A DNA stretch of 51,794 bases from Succinivibrio dextrinosolvens (lineage in GTDB: Bacteria > Pseudomonadota > Gammaproteobacteria > Enterobacterales > Succinivibrionaceae). The notes beneath the pieces are model-generated. The model was not told where the DNA came from. It saw only the letters and a program-made list of their open reading frames with translations, and ran no database searches. Location of the stretch: positions 1 through 51,794 of the forward strand of contig NZ_FPAH01000017.1 in the NCBI RefSeq assembly GCF_900116345.1, read 5' to 3'. Positions 23,352 through 32,668 of the stretch are shown here, one piece after another (the stretch's first letter is position 1; each line of letters starts with the position of its first letter). The position numbers were made by a program, and so were the translations under genes.

Positions 23352-25895
23352 ATGACTGACAATATTAATCTTTCTAATCTTAATAGAAATGAATTAAGAG
23401 AGTTTAACTTCCAAGAGCACCAGAATATGAGGCTGACGGATCAGCAGTTTAATGAGCTCATAAAAAAGGAAGGAGAGATTACTCTTGACTCGCAGGGCAA
23501 CTTTAAGGTTATTAATCCGCCTGCTCACCGAGATAATATGTTCGTAAGCTTTATTAAGAGAATATTTGTCAGAGGGTATGCTCAGCAGCAGAAGGAACTG
23601 GATAAAATGGAGATCCTGCGGCAGAACATCTACTTTACAGACATGCTCAAGGATCATGTTAAAAAATATGCTGAGTCACAGATTGGAAAATCTCCTATTG
23701 TTCATTCTGCAAAGGTGATCCGTGATTCCATTGATGATCATTTTTCAAATAATACAAGTTTAAAGATGGAAAAGCTCAGGAATCTGATTCAGACTGCCAA
23801 AAGTGCAAATGAAACATTAAAAGAGTATGCCAATACAATTTTTAAGGACGGTTACGGCCCAAACTCCATCGTATTGAATGGCGAAGGCATGTCTTTAAGC
23901 TCTTTTATATCAAAGTATGCAAAAGGTAAGGAATTCTCGGAAATCAAATTCGTTGAAGCAATTATTCAGGGGGCAGTCAATAATCCTGCACAGCTTGAGA
24001 TTCTTAGTAATGAAGATTGGGGGATTGCCCGTAAACTTAAAAGTTTGCTCTCGATGCCCTCGTTAAAAGCATTTGAAAGAGATCAGCTTAATGAGCTTAC
24101 AGGAAGACTGATACACACAGTTAAAAGCAAACTCAATGAATACATCCAGAAGTCTTTTGAAAATGGTTTTACTCCTGAAAGTATTGCTGCCAAAGTAATT
24201 AATGGCATTGACAGTATTATCAAAGACAAGGATGGTGAAGGCTCAAGTCTCATAGGTGGTCTTTTAAGAGCTGGAGGGGATGGGGAACTCCATGCGGACA
24301 ACACTTCCAATCTGCAAAAGACAGATAAGCCACAGGATCGCTATTTAAAAAATGACAGTGATAAGGTGTTAAAACAAAATACCGAAAAACTCGTCACTGG
24401 GCTGCCTAATAATTTTCCTGTGGATAAAATTCCAAAGATCATTGGTTTTACCGACAATGATCCTGAGAAAGTCGACAATTATATAAAAATTGTGAAAACT
24501 CTTAATGCTAACCGTTCGATTCAAGGTCACATCCGTACTCTGATGATGCAGGCAGGAGATGGCCATTATCTCGCAGTCCTTGAGGCGGCTGAGAAGATTA
24601 TGAATAAATGCAGAGAGCTGACCGGAAATGAAAAACTGACTTCTGAGCAGATATCTGAATATATGAGGGTAATGGTCAACTATACAATGCTCAATTCCAC
24701 AGAGGATGATGAAAAGGAGACTAGTAACGTCCAATTCGGTAATATCACCAGAATCATGCTTCCTGTTTTTGAGAATGTTTTAAAGGAGCATTCTGATAGT
24801 TTAGATGCGGATGGACAGAATATTATTGTCAACGAACAGGAGAGAGTCTCTCTCAAGGAGAGAGCAGATCAGAAGGAAGCTCTATTAACTGCACTTTCTA
24901 CCCTTAAGGAAATTAAGACTCAGTTTATAATCTCCAGAGCTGGAAGTACGATTTCAAAGATTACTGAGCAGACGCAGAAACTGTCACAGGAAGAGTATAA
25001 GAATAATCTGAACCTGATTCTGAAACTGAAACAGACTGAAAATCTTCCGGAGATTAACAATGCTGTGGCAGATTTCCCTGAGGAGAAAAGAAAAGCCGTA
25101 ACCACTCTTCTTAAAGGTCTCGTGATTGGCTATATTCGGAAAAATGGATTAAAGGATGATTATGATGAGCCGATATCGCTGCAGCGAATAGCTAACAATA
25201 TAGTTAAAACAATGAAAAAAGACAGAGATCTGATGTCGATCATTAACCTGAATAATATCAGTGATGAGGTTTTAAAAAACCATGCCGATCTATTCTCTAA
25301 TCATCCAGTTTTTGGATTGAAAGCAATTTTCTACAGTCAGGTAGATAATAAAAATAATAATAAATTTGATGAGACACAGAACGGCTGGCATAAAGATCTC
25401 GATACAGACGTGACACGAAATTTTATTACCAGAATCAATGATACAGATATTACTGAAATAAAGGATGATGAGGAGAAAGTGAAAAAAGTTCATGAACTGC
25501 TTGGATCTATAGACAAGAAATTTATCCCTTATGTGACGACACATCTCATGCAGGGTGGAGGTGCCAGATACACTGCAATAACATTCGGCCCGATGGGATT
25601 ACCTGAACTGATACCTAATTTCAGTAGAATGGCTAGTTTATCTAAAGGCATTGATTTAAGCTTAAGTAATGGGACTGTGGTAGATATTAAAGATAATAAA
25701 ATAGTTATCAGTATCAATGTTAAACCTATGCTGAAGCTTCATGATACCTTCCATGATCTGGGAGGAACAACTGAAGAGGTACATTTATTTGGCTTTAAGT
25801 ATGAAACAACTATTGATATGACCAAAGGTGTGGATGAAAAAGGTTATCCTTTGGGAATTGAAAACAAGTTCTACTTTGAGAAGAATAACGCCTAG
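23352..25895 (+). CDS. Large helical protein, candidate type III secreted effector (paralogue B)
   Basis: The 847-residue paralogue of 19887-22424, starting 14 bp after the chaperone gene with a GAGAGGTG site. Similarity is strongest over about the first 285 residues and the last 35; the middle (about 290-560) diverges, including a Gly-rich linker near 300. The C-terminal 200 residues look richer in beta structure (ARYTAITFGPMGLPELIPNF, VVDIKDNKIVISINVKP). No catalytic motif was recognised. Conserved ends with a diverged middle suggest shared delivery and a shared end domain with distinct central activities. Function as a secreted effector is inferred from the chaperone neighbour and the N-terminus. 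Confidence 0.6.
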   Translation: MTDNINLSNLNRNELREFNFQEHQNMRLTDQQFNELIKKEGEITLDSQGNFKVINPPAHRDNMFVSFIKRIFVRGYAQQQKELDKMEILRQNIYFTDMLKDHVKKYAESQIGKSPIVHSAKVIRDSIDDHFSNNTSLKMEKLRNLIQTAKSANETLKEYANTIFKDGYGPNSIVLNGEGMSLSSFISKYAKGKEFSEIKFVEAIIQGAVNNPAQLEILSNEDWGIARKLKSLLSMPSLKAFERDQLNELTGRLIHTVKSKLNEYIQKSFENGFTPESIAAKVINGIDSIIKDKDGEGSSLIGGLLRAGGDGELHADNTSNLQKTDKPQDRYLKNDSDKVLKQNTEKLVTGLPNNFPVDKIPKIIGFTDNDPEKVDNYIKIVKTLNANRSIQGHIRTLMMQAGDGHYLAVLEAAEKIMNKCRELTGNEKLTSEQISEYMRVMVNYTMLNSTEDDEKETSNVQFGNITRIMLPVFENVLKEHSDSLDADGQNIIVNEQERVSLKERADQKEALLTALSTLKEIKTQFIISRAGSTISKITEQTQKLSQEEYKNNLNLILKLKQTENLPEINNAVADFPEEKRKAVTTLLKGLVIGYIRKNGLKDDYDEPISLQRIANNIVKTMKKDRDLMSIINLNNISDEVLKNHADLFSNHPVFGLKAIFYSQVDNKNNNKFDETQNGWHKDLDTDVTRNFITRINDTDITEIKDDEEKVKKVHELLGSIDKKFIPYVTTHLMQGGGARYTAITFGPMGLPELIPNFSRMASLSKGIDLSLSNGTVVDIKDNKIVISINVKPMLKLHDTFHDLGGTTEEVHLFGFKYETTIDMTKGVDEKGYPLGIENKFYFEKNNA

Positions 25896-26023
25896 AGCGT
25901 AGGAGATTAAAGTTATCCATTTGCAGGAAAAGAGCCTATTCTTTCAAAACTGATTTGGATAATTCTATATCTCTATCTCTGTTCACATAAAGTAAAGGAA
26001 ATAGCCTATCGTATTTAAAAGGA

Positions 26024-26043
26024 GGGCAGTCATCAGACAGCCC
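26024..26043 (-). terminator. Hairpin after the edd-type gene
   Basis: GGGCAGTC (26024-26031), loop ATCA and GACAGCCC (26036-26043) pair with one A-A mismatch. Read leftward the hairpin is followed by TCCTTTTAAAT, a modest T-run, so it probably ends the gntK-edd operon. Confidence 0.55.
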
Positions 26044-26082
26044 CCCAATCGACGATTTCTTGTTCTAGAGCCTAAAAGCTTT

Positions 26083-27897
26083 CTAATCTCTTACATAGAC
26101 AGCCTTGAAGATAAAACTTGCACCTTGATCCGCAGGCGATACATTTTCACGGCAGACTCTGAATAGCATTCTGCCGTAGGTCTGTTCCTCTGATTCGAGA
26201 TCTGGTGTTATCGCCTGTCTGTTCTCAAGTGAGGTCAGGCAGTTGATTTCTCCTTTTTCTGCATCAAAATCAATGAGATCACCGTCTTTCAGAAGAGAAA
26301 TAAGTCCTCCATTTGCAGCCTCTGGTGATAAGTGAAGGGCAGAAGGAATACCTCCTGATGCTCCGGATAATCTTCCGTCAGTAAGCAGGGCAACATGGTA
26401 TCCGGCTTTCTGCAGATTTCCCAGAACCGGCATAAGCGTGTGCAGCTCTGGCATGCCTGAGGCGGCAGGACCAGCATAGCGAACCACGATTACAGCATCC
26501 TGATTCAGTTTGCCTTCCTTATATGCTTTCTGGACATCATACTGTGAATTAAACACTCTTGCTGGAGCTGTTACATGCTGATGCTCTTTGGCAACTGCTG
26601 AGATCTTGATGACACTGTCTCCTAGGTTTCCATGTAGAACCTTAAGTCCTCCCTGTTCTCTGAAACAGCCCGTATCGGAGATAATTACATTAGGATCTTT
26701 TGATTCTCCGCAATCTACAAACTCAAGTTTGTCTCCATTTATTACTGGTGTTTTCAGCTGATCTTCGAATTTGCCGAAAACAGTCTCAACATCCTCATGC
26801 AGAAGACCTCTTCTGGATAAGGATTTTAGTAAAACCGGTACACCTCCCGCATTCTGCAGCGCGTTGATATCATATGAGGCATTAGGATATACCTGAACTA
26901 ATAGCGGAACTACCTCAGAGAGATCGCTTATGTCCTGCCAGGTTAAGATATAGCCAGCGCTGCGGGCGATGGCCGGCATATGCAGCGTATGATTGGTAGA
27001 GCCTCCTGAGGCTAGAAGTGCAACCAGTCCGTTAACCAGATTCTTTGCTGTCAGAGTCTTTAATAAAGGCTTGAAGTGCCCACCCAGTCGGGTATTGCCA
27101 ACCATCTGTTTTACAGCATAATCAGTCAGTTTTTCTCTAAGAGGAGTATCTGGTGGAACAAATGCAGAACCAGGAAGCATCATTCCCATCGCCTCAAGTA
27201 CCAGCTGATTGGTATTGGCAGTTCCGTAGAAAGTACAGGTTCCCTTGGAGTGATAGCATTTGCATTCCATTCTCTGCAGAGCAATCTTATCTATTTTTCC
27301 TGCTGCGAAATCCTGTCTTACTTCTGATTTTTCCTTATTGGAGATTCCTGTTCCCATTGGTCCTGAAGGAATAAATGATGTCGGCAGATGGGCAAAAGCA
27401 GCAGCTCCCATCAGAAGTCCCGGAGCGATTTTATCGCAGATACCTAAAAGCAGAATACCGTCAAAAATGTTGTGAGATAGAGCTACTGCAACTCCCTGGG
27501 CTATCAGATCTCTTGAGAATAGAGATATATCCATACCAGGCTGTCCCTGTGTAATACCGTCACACATCGCAGGAACCATGCCTGCCACCTGACTAGATGC
27601 TCCTGCTGCAAGTGCACTTGCGGATATCTTTGATGGGTAGTCTCTATAAGGACAGTGGGCACTGACCATGTCATTGTAGGCACTAACAATTCCCAGATTA
27701 GGCCCTTTACCGGTAATGAGATTCTCTTTGGTCTCATCTTCAGCAGCTGCTGCGGCATGAGCGATGTTAGAACAGGTGAGGGTATCTCTGTCACGCAGAA
27801 CCTTTGCCTGAGCTTCAATCATTTCAAGATAGGCTTTTCTTGTCTGTTCTGAGCGTCTTTCAATTCGTTTGGTAACTTCTTCAATAACTTTATTCAT
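26083..27897 (-). CDS. edd: 6-phosphogluconate dehydratase
   Basis: First enzyme of the Entner-Doudoroff route: 6-phosphogluconate to 2-keto-3-deoxy-6-phosphogluconate, using an iron-sulfur cluster. The 604 residues match E. coli Edd (603). Motifs include NLGIVSAYNDMVSAHCPY, MCDGITQGQPGMDISLFSRD, GICDKIAPGLLMGA and YHSKGTCTFYGTANTNQ, whose cysteines should hold the cluster, and TDGRLSGASGGIPSALHLSPEA near the C-terminus. The ATG at 27897 has GAAGG 6 nt upstream and overlaps the gntK stop (ATGAATAA); a TTG two codons earlier is rejected. The aldolase Eda is not in the window. Confidence 0.95.
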   Translation of the reverse strand: MNKVIEEVTKRIERRSEQTRKAYLEMIEAQAKVLRDRDTLTCSNIAHAAAAAEDETKENLITGKGPNLGIVSAYNDMVSAHCPYRDYPSKISASALAAGASSQVAGMVPAMCDGITQGQPGMDISLFSRDLIAQGVAVALSHNIFDGILLLGICDKIAPGLLMGAAAFAHLPTSFIPSGPMGTGISNKEKSEVRQDFAAGKIDKIALQRMECKCYHSKGTCTFYGTANTNQLVLEAMGMMLPGSAFVPPDTPLREKLTDYAVKQMVGNTRLGGHFKPLLKTLTAKNLVNGLVALLASGGSTNHTLHMPAIARSAGYILTWQDISDLSEVVPLLVQVYPNASYDINALQNAGGVPVLLKSLSRRGLLHEDVETVFGKFEDQLKTPVINGDKLEFVDCGESKDPNVIISDTGCFREQGGLKVLHGNLGDSVIKISAVAKEHQHVTAPARVFNSQYDVQKAYKEGKLNQDAVIVVRYAGPAASGMPELHTLMPVLGNLQKAGYHVALLTDGRLSGASGGIPSALHLSPEAANGGLISLLKDGDLIDFDAEKGEINCLTSLENRQAITPDLESEEQTYGRMLFRVCRENVSPADQGASFIFKAVYVRD

Positions 27898-28405
27898 GAG
27901 CAACCTTCTTTTCTATCTGAGATACTGCCTTTTTTACAATTTCCTCTGGACTGCCGCTTATATCTACATTGATGACATCTGCCTCTGAATCAGGAAATTC
28001 CAGAGCGGCAAACTGTGAATTAAGCATTTCTTCCTTCATGAAATGCCCCTGTCTTCTGGACATACGTTCTCTAATCAGATCTTTACTGCCATAAAGATGG
28101 ACAAAGATAAGCCCCTCATTGCCTTCTCTGAGCATATCCCTATATTTCTTTTTTAGAGCGGAACATACGACAACACCTGACTGGTGTCTGTTTTCAAAAG
28201 AGAAAAAGACATCATTGATTCTTTCAAGCCAGGGTTTTCTATCTTCATCATCAAGAGGAATTCCTGATTTCATTTTGATGATATTGGCACGAGGATGAAG
28301 ATCATCTCCATCTATAAAACTGGCTTTGAAGTGATTGGCAATAGCTTTTCCTACTGTGGACTTACCACTTCCGCTTACTCCCATAATCACGCATTTAATG
28401 ATCAT
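27890..28405 (-). CDS. gntK: Gluconokinase
   Basis: Phosphorylates gluconate to 6-phosphogluconate with ATP. The 171 residues fit the GntK/IdnK family (about 175). Walker A is GVSGSGKST (9-17), followed by FIDGDDLHPRANIIKMKSGIPLDDEDRKPWL, the family's substrate-binding signature, and RMSRRQGHFMKEEML further on. Its stop overlaps the edd start, so kinase and dehydratase are translated together. Divergent from a TRAP operon that is the likely gluconate importer. Confidence 0.96.
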   Translation of the reverse strand: MIIKCVIMGVSGSGKSTVGKAIANHFKASFIDGDDLHPRANIIKMKSGIPLDDEDRKPWLERINDVFFSFENRHQSGVVVCSALKKKYRDMLREGNEGLIFVHLYGSKDLIRERMSRRQGHFMKEEMLNSQFAALEFPDSEADVINVDISGSPEEIVKKAVSQIEKKVAHE

Positions 28406-28742
28406 AATTTTGTCCGGAATCTTACTTTTTTCCTATAAATTGAAATGTGACTTTTTAATATCTAAATAATAGTAAAGTAATCATTGAACGTTTTCTAAAG
28501 CATATGTCACAACTGTAAATAGAAAACTTAGACAAAAAACAAATCCTAATAGTTTTCCTTATAAAAGATATTATAAATTGATTTATAAGCTATTTATTTT
28601 TGATGTTCTCTATTGGAGAATAGGGTTATGTGTTAATAAACTATACATAAGTTCTATCTGTGAACATCTAGACATTTTTTTTAATAAAAATTAAGTAGAC
28701 TTTTGTTCATGACTAAAACTTATGTTTAAAAAGGAGTCTAAA
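28406..28742. other. Divergent control region of the gluconate module
   Basis: A 337-bp, very AT-rich region between gntK and the TRAP genes, without a gene. It holds TTATAAAT-tg-ATTTATAA (28571-28588) and a TGAACA (28661-28666) / TGTTCA (28704-28709) pair. Promoters for both directions must lie here. No regulator gene is adjacent. Confidence 0.45.
28571..28588. promoter_or_regulatory. Palindromic candidate operator in the gntK-TRAP region
   Basis: TTATAAAT (28571-28578) and ATTTATAA (28581-28588) form a perfect 8-bp inverted repeat with a 2-bp centre. It lies midway between the divergent genes, where a shared repressor could act. The AT-only arms raise the chance of coincidence. Confidence 0.35.
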
Positions 28743-29234
28743 ATGGAGAAAATAAGTCAAGTAATTTCCAAGTCACTTGACATCTTTTCAGTGATCCTTC
28801 TGGTGGTTATGTCAGTACTGGTAATTGTCAACGTTGCACTTCGCTTTATTTTTAATTCCAGTATTGTCTTCTCCGAGGAGATCTCAAGATTTCTTTTTAT
28901 ATGGGTTGTTTACATCGGTGCCATCATCGCAGTAAGAGATGACAGTCATATCTATGTGGATTTCATCCGTAAGAAATTTCCTATGTGGGTACAGTTCACC
29001 CTCAAGATTGTATGTGAAATTGCCATGATAATCGGCTGTGCTCTGTTCTTTTTGGGCAGTATTGATCTGACCGAGGTAAATATCACTGATCATTCCCCTG
29101 TAGCCGGCATTTCCTTAGGTTATGTTTACTCCGCAGGTTTAGTCGGAAGCTTCGGCATGATTGTCATGCTCTGTATCAGACTATTAAGGTTGTTCCGTAA
29201 AAATGACAGAGATACTCAGAAGGAGGCTGAATAA
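28743..29234 (+). CDS. dctQ: TRAP transporter small membrane subunit (DctQ family), gluconate module
   Basis: A 163-residue, four-helix protein with VFSEEISRFLFIWVVYIGAIIAVRDDSHIYVDF, the standard DctQ motif. The ATG at 28743 has AAGGAG 7 nt upstream; an ATG at 28722 would add seven residues that include the ribosome site, so it is rejected. First gene of a Q-M-P operon, 2 bp before dctM. It differs strongly in sequence from the DctQ at 2778-3293, so the two systems probably serve different ligands. Confidence 0.92.
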   Translation: MEKISQVISKSLDIFSVILLVVMSVLVIVNVALRFIFNSSIVFSEEISRFLFIWVVYIGAIIAVRDDSHIYVDFIRKKFPMWVQFTLKIVCEIAMIIGCALFFLGSIDLTEVNITDHSPVAGISLGYVYSAGLVGSFGMIVMLCIRLLRLFRKNDRDTQKEAE

Positions 29235-29236
29235 AG

Positions 29237-30514
29237 ATGACTGTTGCAATATTTCTGGCTATTCTTCTAGGCTCCGTCGCAATCGGAATTCCTATTGCCT
29301 TCTCCCTTCTGATGTGCGGTTTCGGTCTGATGTGGTATATGGATATGCTCGACCCTCAGATTGTGGCACAGAGTCTCATCAATGGTGCTGACAATTTCAC
29401 TCTTTTGGCAATTCCTTTCTTCGTCTTTGCCGGAGATATTATGAATGTTGGCGGTCTGGCAAAACGACTTGTTGACCTGCCTATGAAACTTGTCGGTCAC
29501 AAAGCCGGCGGTCTTGGCTATGTGGTTATTATTGCAGCTGTAATCATGGCCTCTCTGTCAGGTTCTCCTGCTGCTGATACTGCCGCTATTGCCGCAATTA
29601 TGTTTCCTATGATGACAAAGGCAAACTATCCTAAGGAAGGTTCAGTTGGCCTGATTGCATCCGGTGGTATTATTGCTCCTATTATTCCTCCATCAATTCC
29701 ATTTATCGTAATTGGTGTAACCGCTTCTGTTTCCATTTCTCAGCTGTTCTTAGCCGGTATCGTTCCAGGTGTTCTGATGGGTGTAACTCTATGTTTTGTA
29801 TGGAGTTTAAGAGCCCGTAAGTATGAGTCAGCACCAAAGGCTTCAGGAAAAGAGATCTGGGATTCCTTTAAGAGTGGTATCTGGGCTCTGATGCTCCCTG
29901 TAATTATCATCGGCGGTTTCAAGACAGGTGTCTTTACTCCAACTGAAGCTGGTGCAGTAGCCTCTGTTTACGCTCTTTTCATTTCAATCTGTGTATATCG
30001 TGAGCTGTCCTTAAAAGCTATTTACGGTGCTCTGCTGAATACCGTAAAAACTTCCGGTGTCATTATGATGATGGTTGCTGCAGCTCAGGTTTCAGCATGG
30101 CTTATGACTGTAGCCGATCTCCCAGGAACTGTTATTGAACTGTTAAGACCAATGATTGACAGTCCAAAGATCCTGCTGGCTCTGATTCTGATTCTTCTTA
30201 CCGTAATGGGTATGGTTCTGGATCTGATCCCTATCGTTCTGATTCTTGTACCTGTTCTGATGCCTTTAATTCATGAGGCCGGAATCAACGAGATCTATTT
30301 CTGTGTAATGTTCATTATCTGCTGTTCAATTGGTCTGATTACTCCACCTGTTGGTAATGTTCTGAATGTGGTATCAAGTGTAACCCGTGTACCTTTTGAA
30401 CGTTCGGTAATTGGTATTCTGCCTTATGCAGGATCTCTTCTGCTGTTACTGATTCTGTTCCTGATATTCCCTGAGATAATCATTGGACCATTGAATTTCA
30501 TGATAGGAAAGTAA
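29237..30514 (+). CDS. dctM: TRAP transporter large permease (DctM family), gluconate module
   Basis: A 425-residue permease of about 12 membrane segments. Conserved parts include FVFAGDIMNVGGLAKRLVDL near residue 60, SLSGSPAADTAAIAAIMFP, GGIIAPIIPPSIPFIVIGV and ITPPVGNVLNVV near the C-terminus. It couples sodium entry to uptake of the acid bound by DctP. The divergent gntK-edd genes make gluconate, or a closely related sugar acid, the most likely substrate (inference). Confidence 0.95.
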   Translation: MTVAIFLAILLGSVAIGIPIAFSLLMCGFGLMWYMDMLDPQIVAQSLINGADNFTLLAIPFFVFAGDIMNVGGLAKRLVDLPMKLVGHKAGGLGYVVIIAAVIMASLSGSPAADTAAIAAIMFPMMTKANYPKEGSVGLIASGGIIAPIIPPSIPFIVIGVTASVSISQLFLAGIVPGVLMGVTLCFVWSLRARKYESAPKASGKEIWDSFKSGIWALMLPVIIIGGFKTGVFTPTEAGAVASVYALFISICVYRELSLKAIYGALLNTVKTSGVIMMMVAAAQVSAWLMTVADLPGTVIELLRPMIDSPKILLALILILLTVMGMVLDLIPIVLILVPVLMPLIHEAGINEIYFCVMFIICCSIGLITPPVGNVLNVVSSVTRVPFERSVIGILPYAGSLLLLLILFLIFPEIIIGPLNFMIGK

Positions 30515-30600
30515 ATCGGCACACAGCTTTTTTTAAAGGATTAATATGGTTTAAACAGATTTATTTAGCTTACTGTAATTTTCTTTTTAAGGAGACACAT

Positions 30601-31581
30601 ATGAAGAAAACCTTAGCAGTTATTCTGGCAACTATCATTGGTGCCAGCTTTGCAATGCAGGCAGAGGCAAAGACAACCCTTCGTTTTGCAACTGACGTAT
30701 CAAAGGATAATACTCAGGGTCAGGGCGCAGTTTACTTTGCTGAGCAGGTAAAGGAAAAGTCAAAGGGCGAGATTGAAATCAAGACCTTCTTTGACAGTAC
30801 CTTAGGTAACTCTCAGGCTATTGTTTCTGGTGCACGTTCAGGAACAATCGATATTGCCATGGTTGGTGGCGGTATTGCTTCAGGTCTATCTCCTGTAATG
30901 GCTGTACTTGATATTCCTTTCATCTTCAAGGATAAGGCTCATGCATATCGTGTTCTGGACGGTGAAATCGGTGACAGACTGTATCAGACTCTAGAGCCAT
31001 TAGGCTTAAAAGGTCTTGCCTATTTTGAGAATGGTTTCCGTAACATGACCAACAGCCGCAAGCCTATTGTTAAGCCAGAGGACTGTGCCGGACTTAAGAT
31101 CAGAGTTCCTCAGAGCAATATGCTGGTAGCAACTTTTGAGGCTTTAAAGGCAAACCCTGTTCCAATGGCATACGGTGAGCTATATACCGCAATGGAAACC
31201 GGTGCTATTGAGGCTCAGGACCACCCAATCTCAACTCTATATGCAGGAAAGTTCTATGAGATTCAGAAGTATCTGTCTATGACCAATCATGCATATACTG
31301 CTGTTACCGTAATGATGAACAAGAAGAAGTTCGACAGGCTGCCAGCTGATCAGCAGAAGCTTCTTGTTGAATGTGCCCGTGATGCTGCTAAGTATCAGCG
31401 TGAAGTTAATGCTAAGCAGGAAGTTACCATGGTTGAGGAGATGAAGAAGACCGGTATCCAGGTTAACGACAATGTTGATGCAGATGCATTCATGAAGGCA
31501 ACCTTATCAGTTCGTTCTATCTACACCGATAAGAATGGTGATGAGTTCGTTAAGCTGATTGATGCTGAGCGTAATAAATAA
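30601..31581 (+). CDS. dctP: TRAP transporter substrate-binding protein (DctP family), gluconate module
   Basis: A 326-residue periplasmic receptor. The signal peptide is MKKTLAVILATIIGASFAMQAEA, cleaved near residue 23. The family signature CAGLKIRVPQSNMLVATFEAL contains the carboxylate-binding Arg, and ELYTAMETGAIEAQDHPIS is typical of sugar-acid receptors. AAGGAG lies 7 nt before the ATG. It is last in the operon, 86 bp after dctM; with this long gap it may have its own promoter, giving the high levels a receptor needs. Confidence 0.94.
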   Translation: MKKTLAVILATIIGASFAMQAEAKTTLRFATDVSKDNTQGQGAVYFAEQVKEKSKGEIEIKTFFDSTLGNSQAIVSGARSGTIDIAMVGGGIASGLSPVMAVLDIPFIFKDKAHAYRVLDGEIGDRLYQTLEPLGLKGLAYFENGFRNMTNSRKPIVKPEDCAGLKIRVPQSNMLVATFEALKANPVPMAYGELYTAMETGAIEAQDHPISTLYAGKFYEIQKYLSMTNHAYTAVTVMMNKKKFDRLPADQQKLLVECARDAAKYQREVNAKQEVTMVEEMKKTGIQVNDNVDADAFMKATLSVRSIYTDKNGDEFVKLIDAERNK

Positions 31582-31612
31582 TCATCTTTAATCTTTCCCC
31601 CTTTAAAAGTAA

Positions 31613-31636
31613 ATGCCGGTTAAATCTAACCGGCAT
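31613..31636 (+). terminator. Hairpin between convergent dctP and symporter-like genes
   Basis: ATGCCGGTTA (31613-31622), loop AATC and TAACCGGCAT (31627-31636) form a perfect 10-bp stem. The T-run after it is weak in both directions, yet its place between convergent operons supports a bidirectional terminator. Confidence 0.65.
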
Positions 31637-31674
31637 CCTTATATGAGGATTCTTCTCTGACAGAAGCTTTGAGA

Positions 31675-32667
31675 TTATTCCTGATAAGGTTTTTCTCCAG
31701 TAGTTTCCCATCTTCGAAGATTTCTCTCTCTGTACCACATCTGCCAGGCGTTTACTACGTTCTGCCACAGAATATAGGTGCCAGGAATAATGGCAACGGT
31801 AGGATTCAGATAGGTAAGGGTAACCCATAGGCCAAAAACCATGTTTTTCTGTCCTAAGGCCTGACCTGCACTGATTCTCTGACCTCCAAACTGACCAATT
31901 CCCTTTGCCAGAACAAACTGCAGAATTGTCATAATAAAGCCGACTGCTGCCATAATCGTTATTTCAAGACCGCTTTTATCTGAGGCTGCAATATTGGAAA
32001 AGGTCTTTGCGGATACCACCACAATGATAAATGCCCACATATAGAAGCCGATATCCTTAGTATTTCTGAGAATGAACTGATGTAGCTTTGGGCTTACGGT
32101 TCTGATGACTACAGTTAGGATGATTGGGAGTACCAGAATTGGGGAGATGTGATTTAAGATTAAGATGCAGTCATGAAAGAAGGAGTTATTTCCCATATCG
32201 CAGAACAGAGGAAATATCAGCGGAATAGCAACAGCTGCAGCAAGATTACTGAAAATAATATAGGTGGTAAGGGCTGATTCATTGCCTCCTAGTTTGCCTG
32301 TAATTACCGAGGCTGAAGCTGCGGTTGGGGTAATAACGCAGATGAGTATACCCTCAAGAATGACTATATCCGATGAATCCGGAAAGTACTTAAGGTAAAG
32401 GGCTAAAAGAGCAGTTCCTGTAACCTGATAGATAACAAGTATGAAATGCCATGCTCTTGGTTTCATCTGATGCAGAGTTATTTTGCTGAAAGCAAAAAAC
32501 AGAATAAAGAAAAGTATTACCGGTAAAGATTCGCCGACAACGTGAGCTACTGGCCTTAGCGGTTTTGAGAATTGCGCAAAATTGAAAAAGCAGAATACAA
32601 GAAAACCAAGTGTAACCGCAATTAACAGAGTGTAGGGTTTAAGTTTCTTTAATAAATCTTTTAGCAT
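31675..32667 (-). CDS. BASS-like membrane transporter, downstream copy
   Basis: A 330-residue protein of about ten membrane segments, placed in the bile acid:sodium symporter superfamily by its topology and the segment ILICVITPTAASASVITGKLGGNES near residue 115. Similar segments at QRISAGQALGQKNMVFGLWVT and NPTVAIIPGTYILWQNVVNAWQM are shared with the upstream copy, as is the tail PYQE. The start lies one nt after the upstream gene's stop, so they form a coupled pair. Substrate unknown; organic acids or sterol-like anions are family ligands. Confidence 0.7.
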   Translation of the reverse strand: MLKDLLKKLKPYTLLIAVTLGFLVFCFFNFAQFSKPLRPVAHVVGESLPVILFFILFFAFSKITLHQMKPRAWHFILVIYQVTGTALLALYLKYFPDSSDIVILEGILICVITPTAASASVITGKLGGNESALTTYIIFSNLAAAVAIPLIFPLFCDMGNNSFFHDCILILNHISPILVLPIILTVVIRTVSPKLHQFILRNTKDIGFYMWAFIIVVVSAKTFSNIAASDKSGLEITIMAAVGFIMTILQFVLAKGIGQFGGQRISAGQALGQKNMVFGLWVTLTYLNPTVAIIPGTYILWQNVVNAWQMWYRERNLRRWETTGEKPYQE

Positions 32668-32668
32668 G

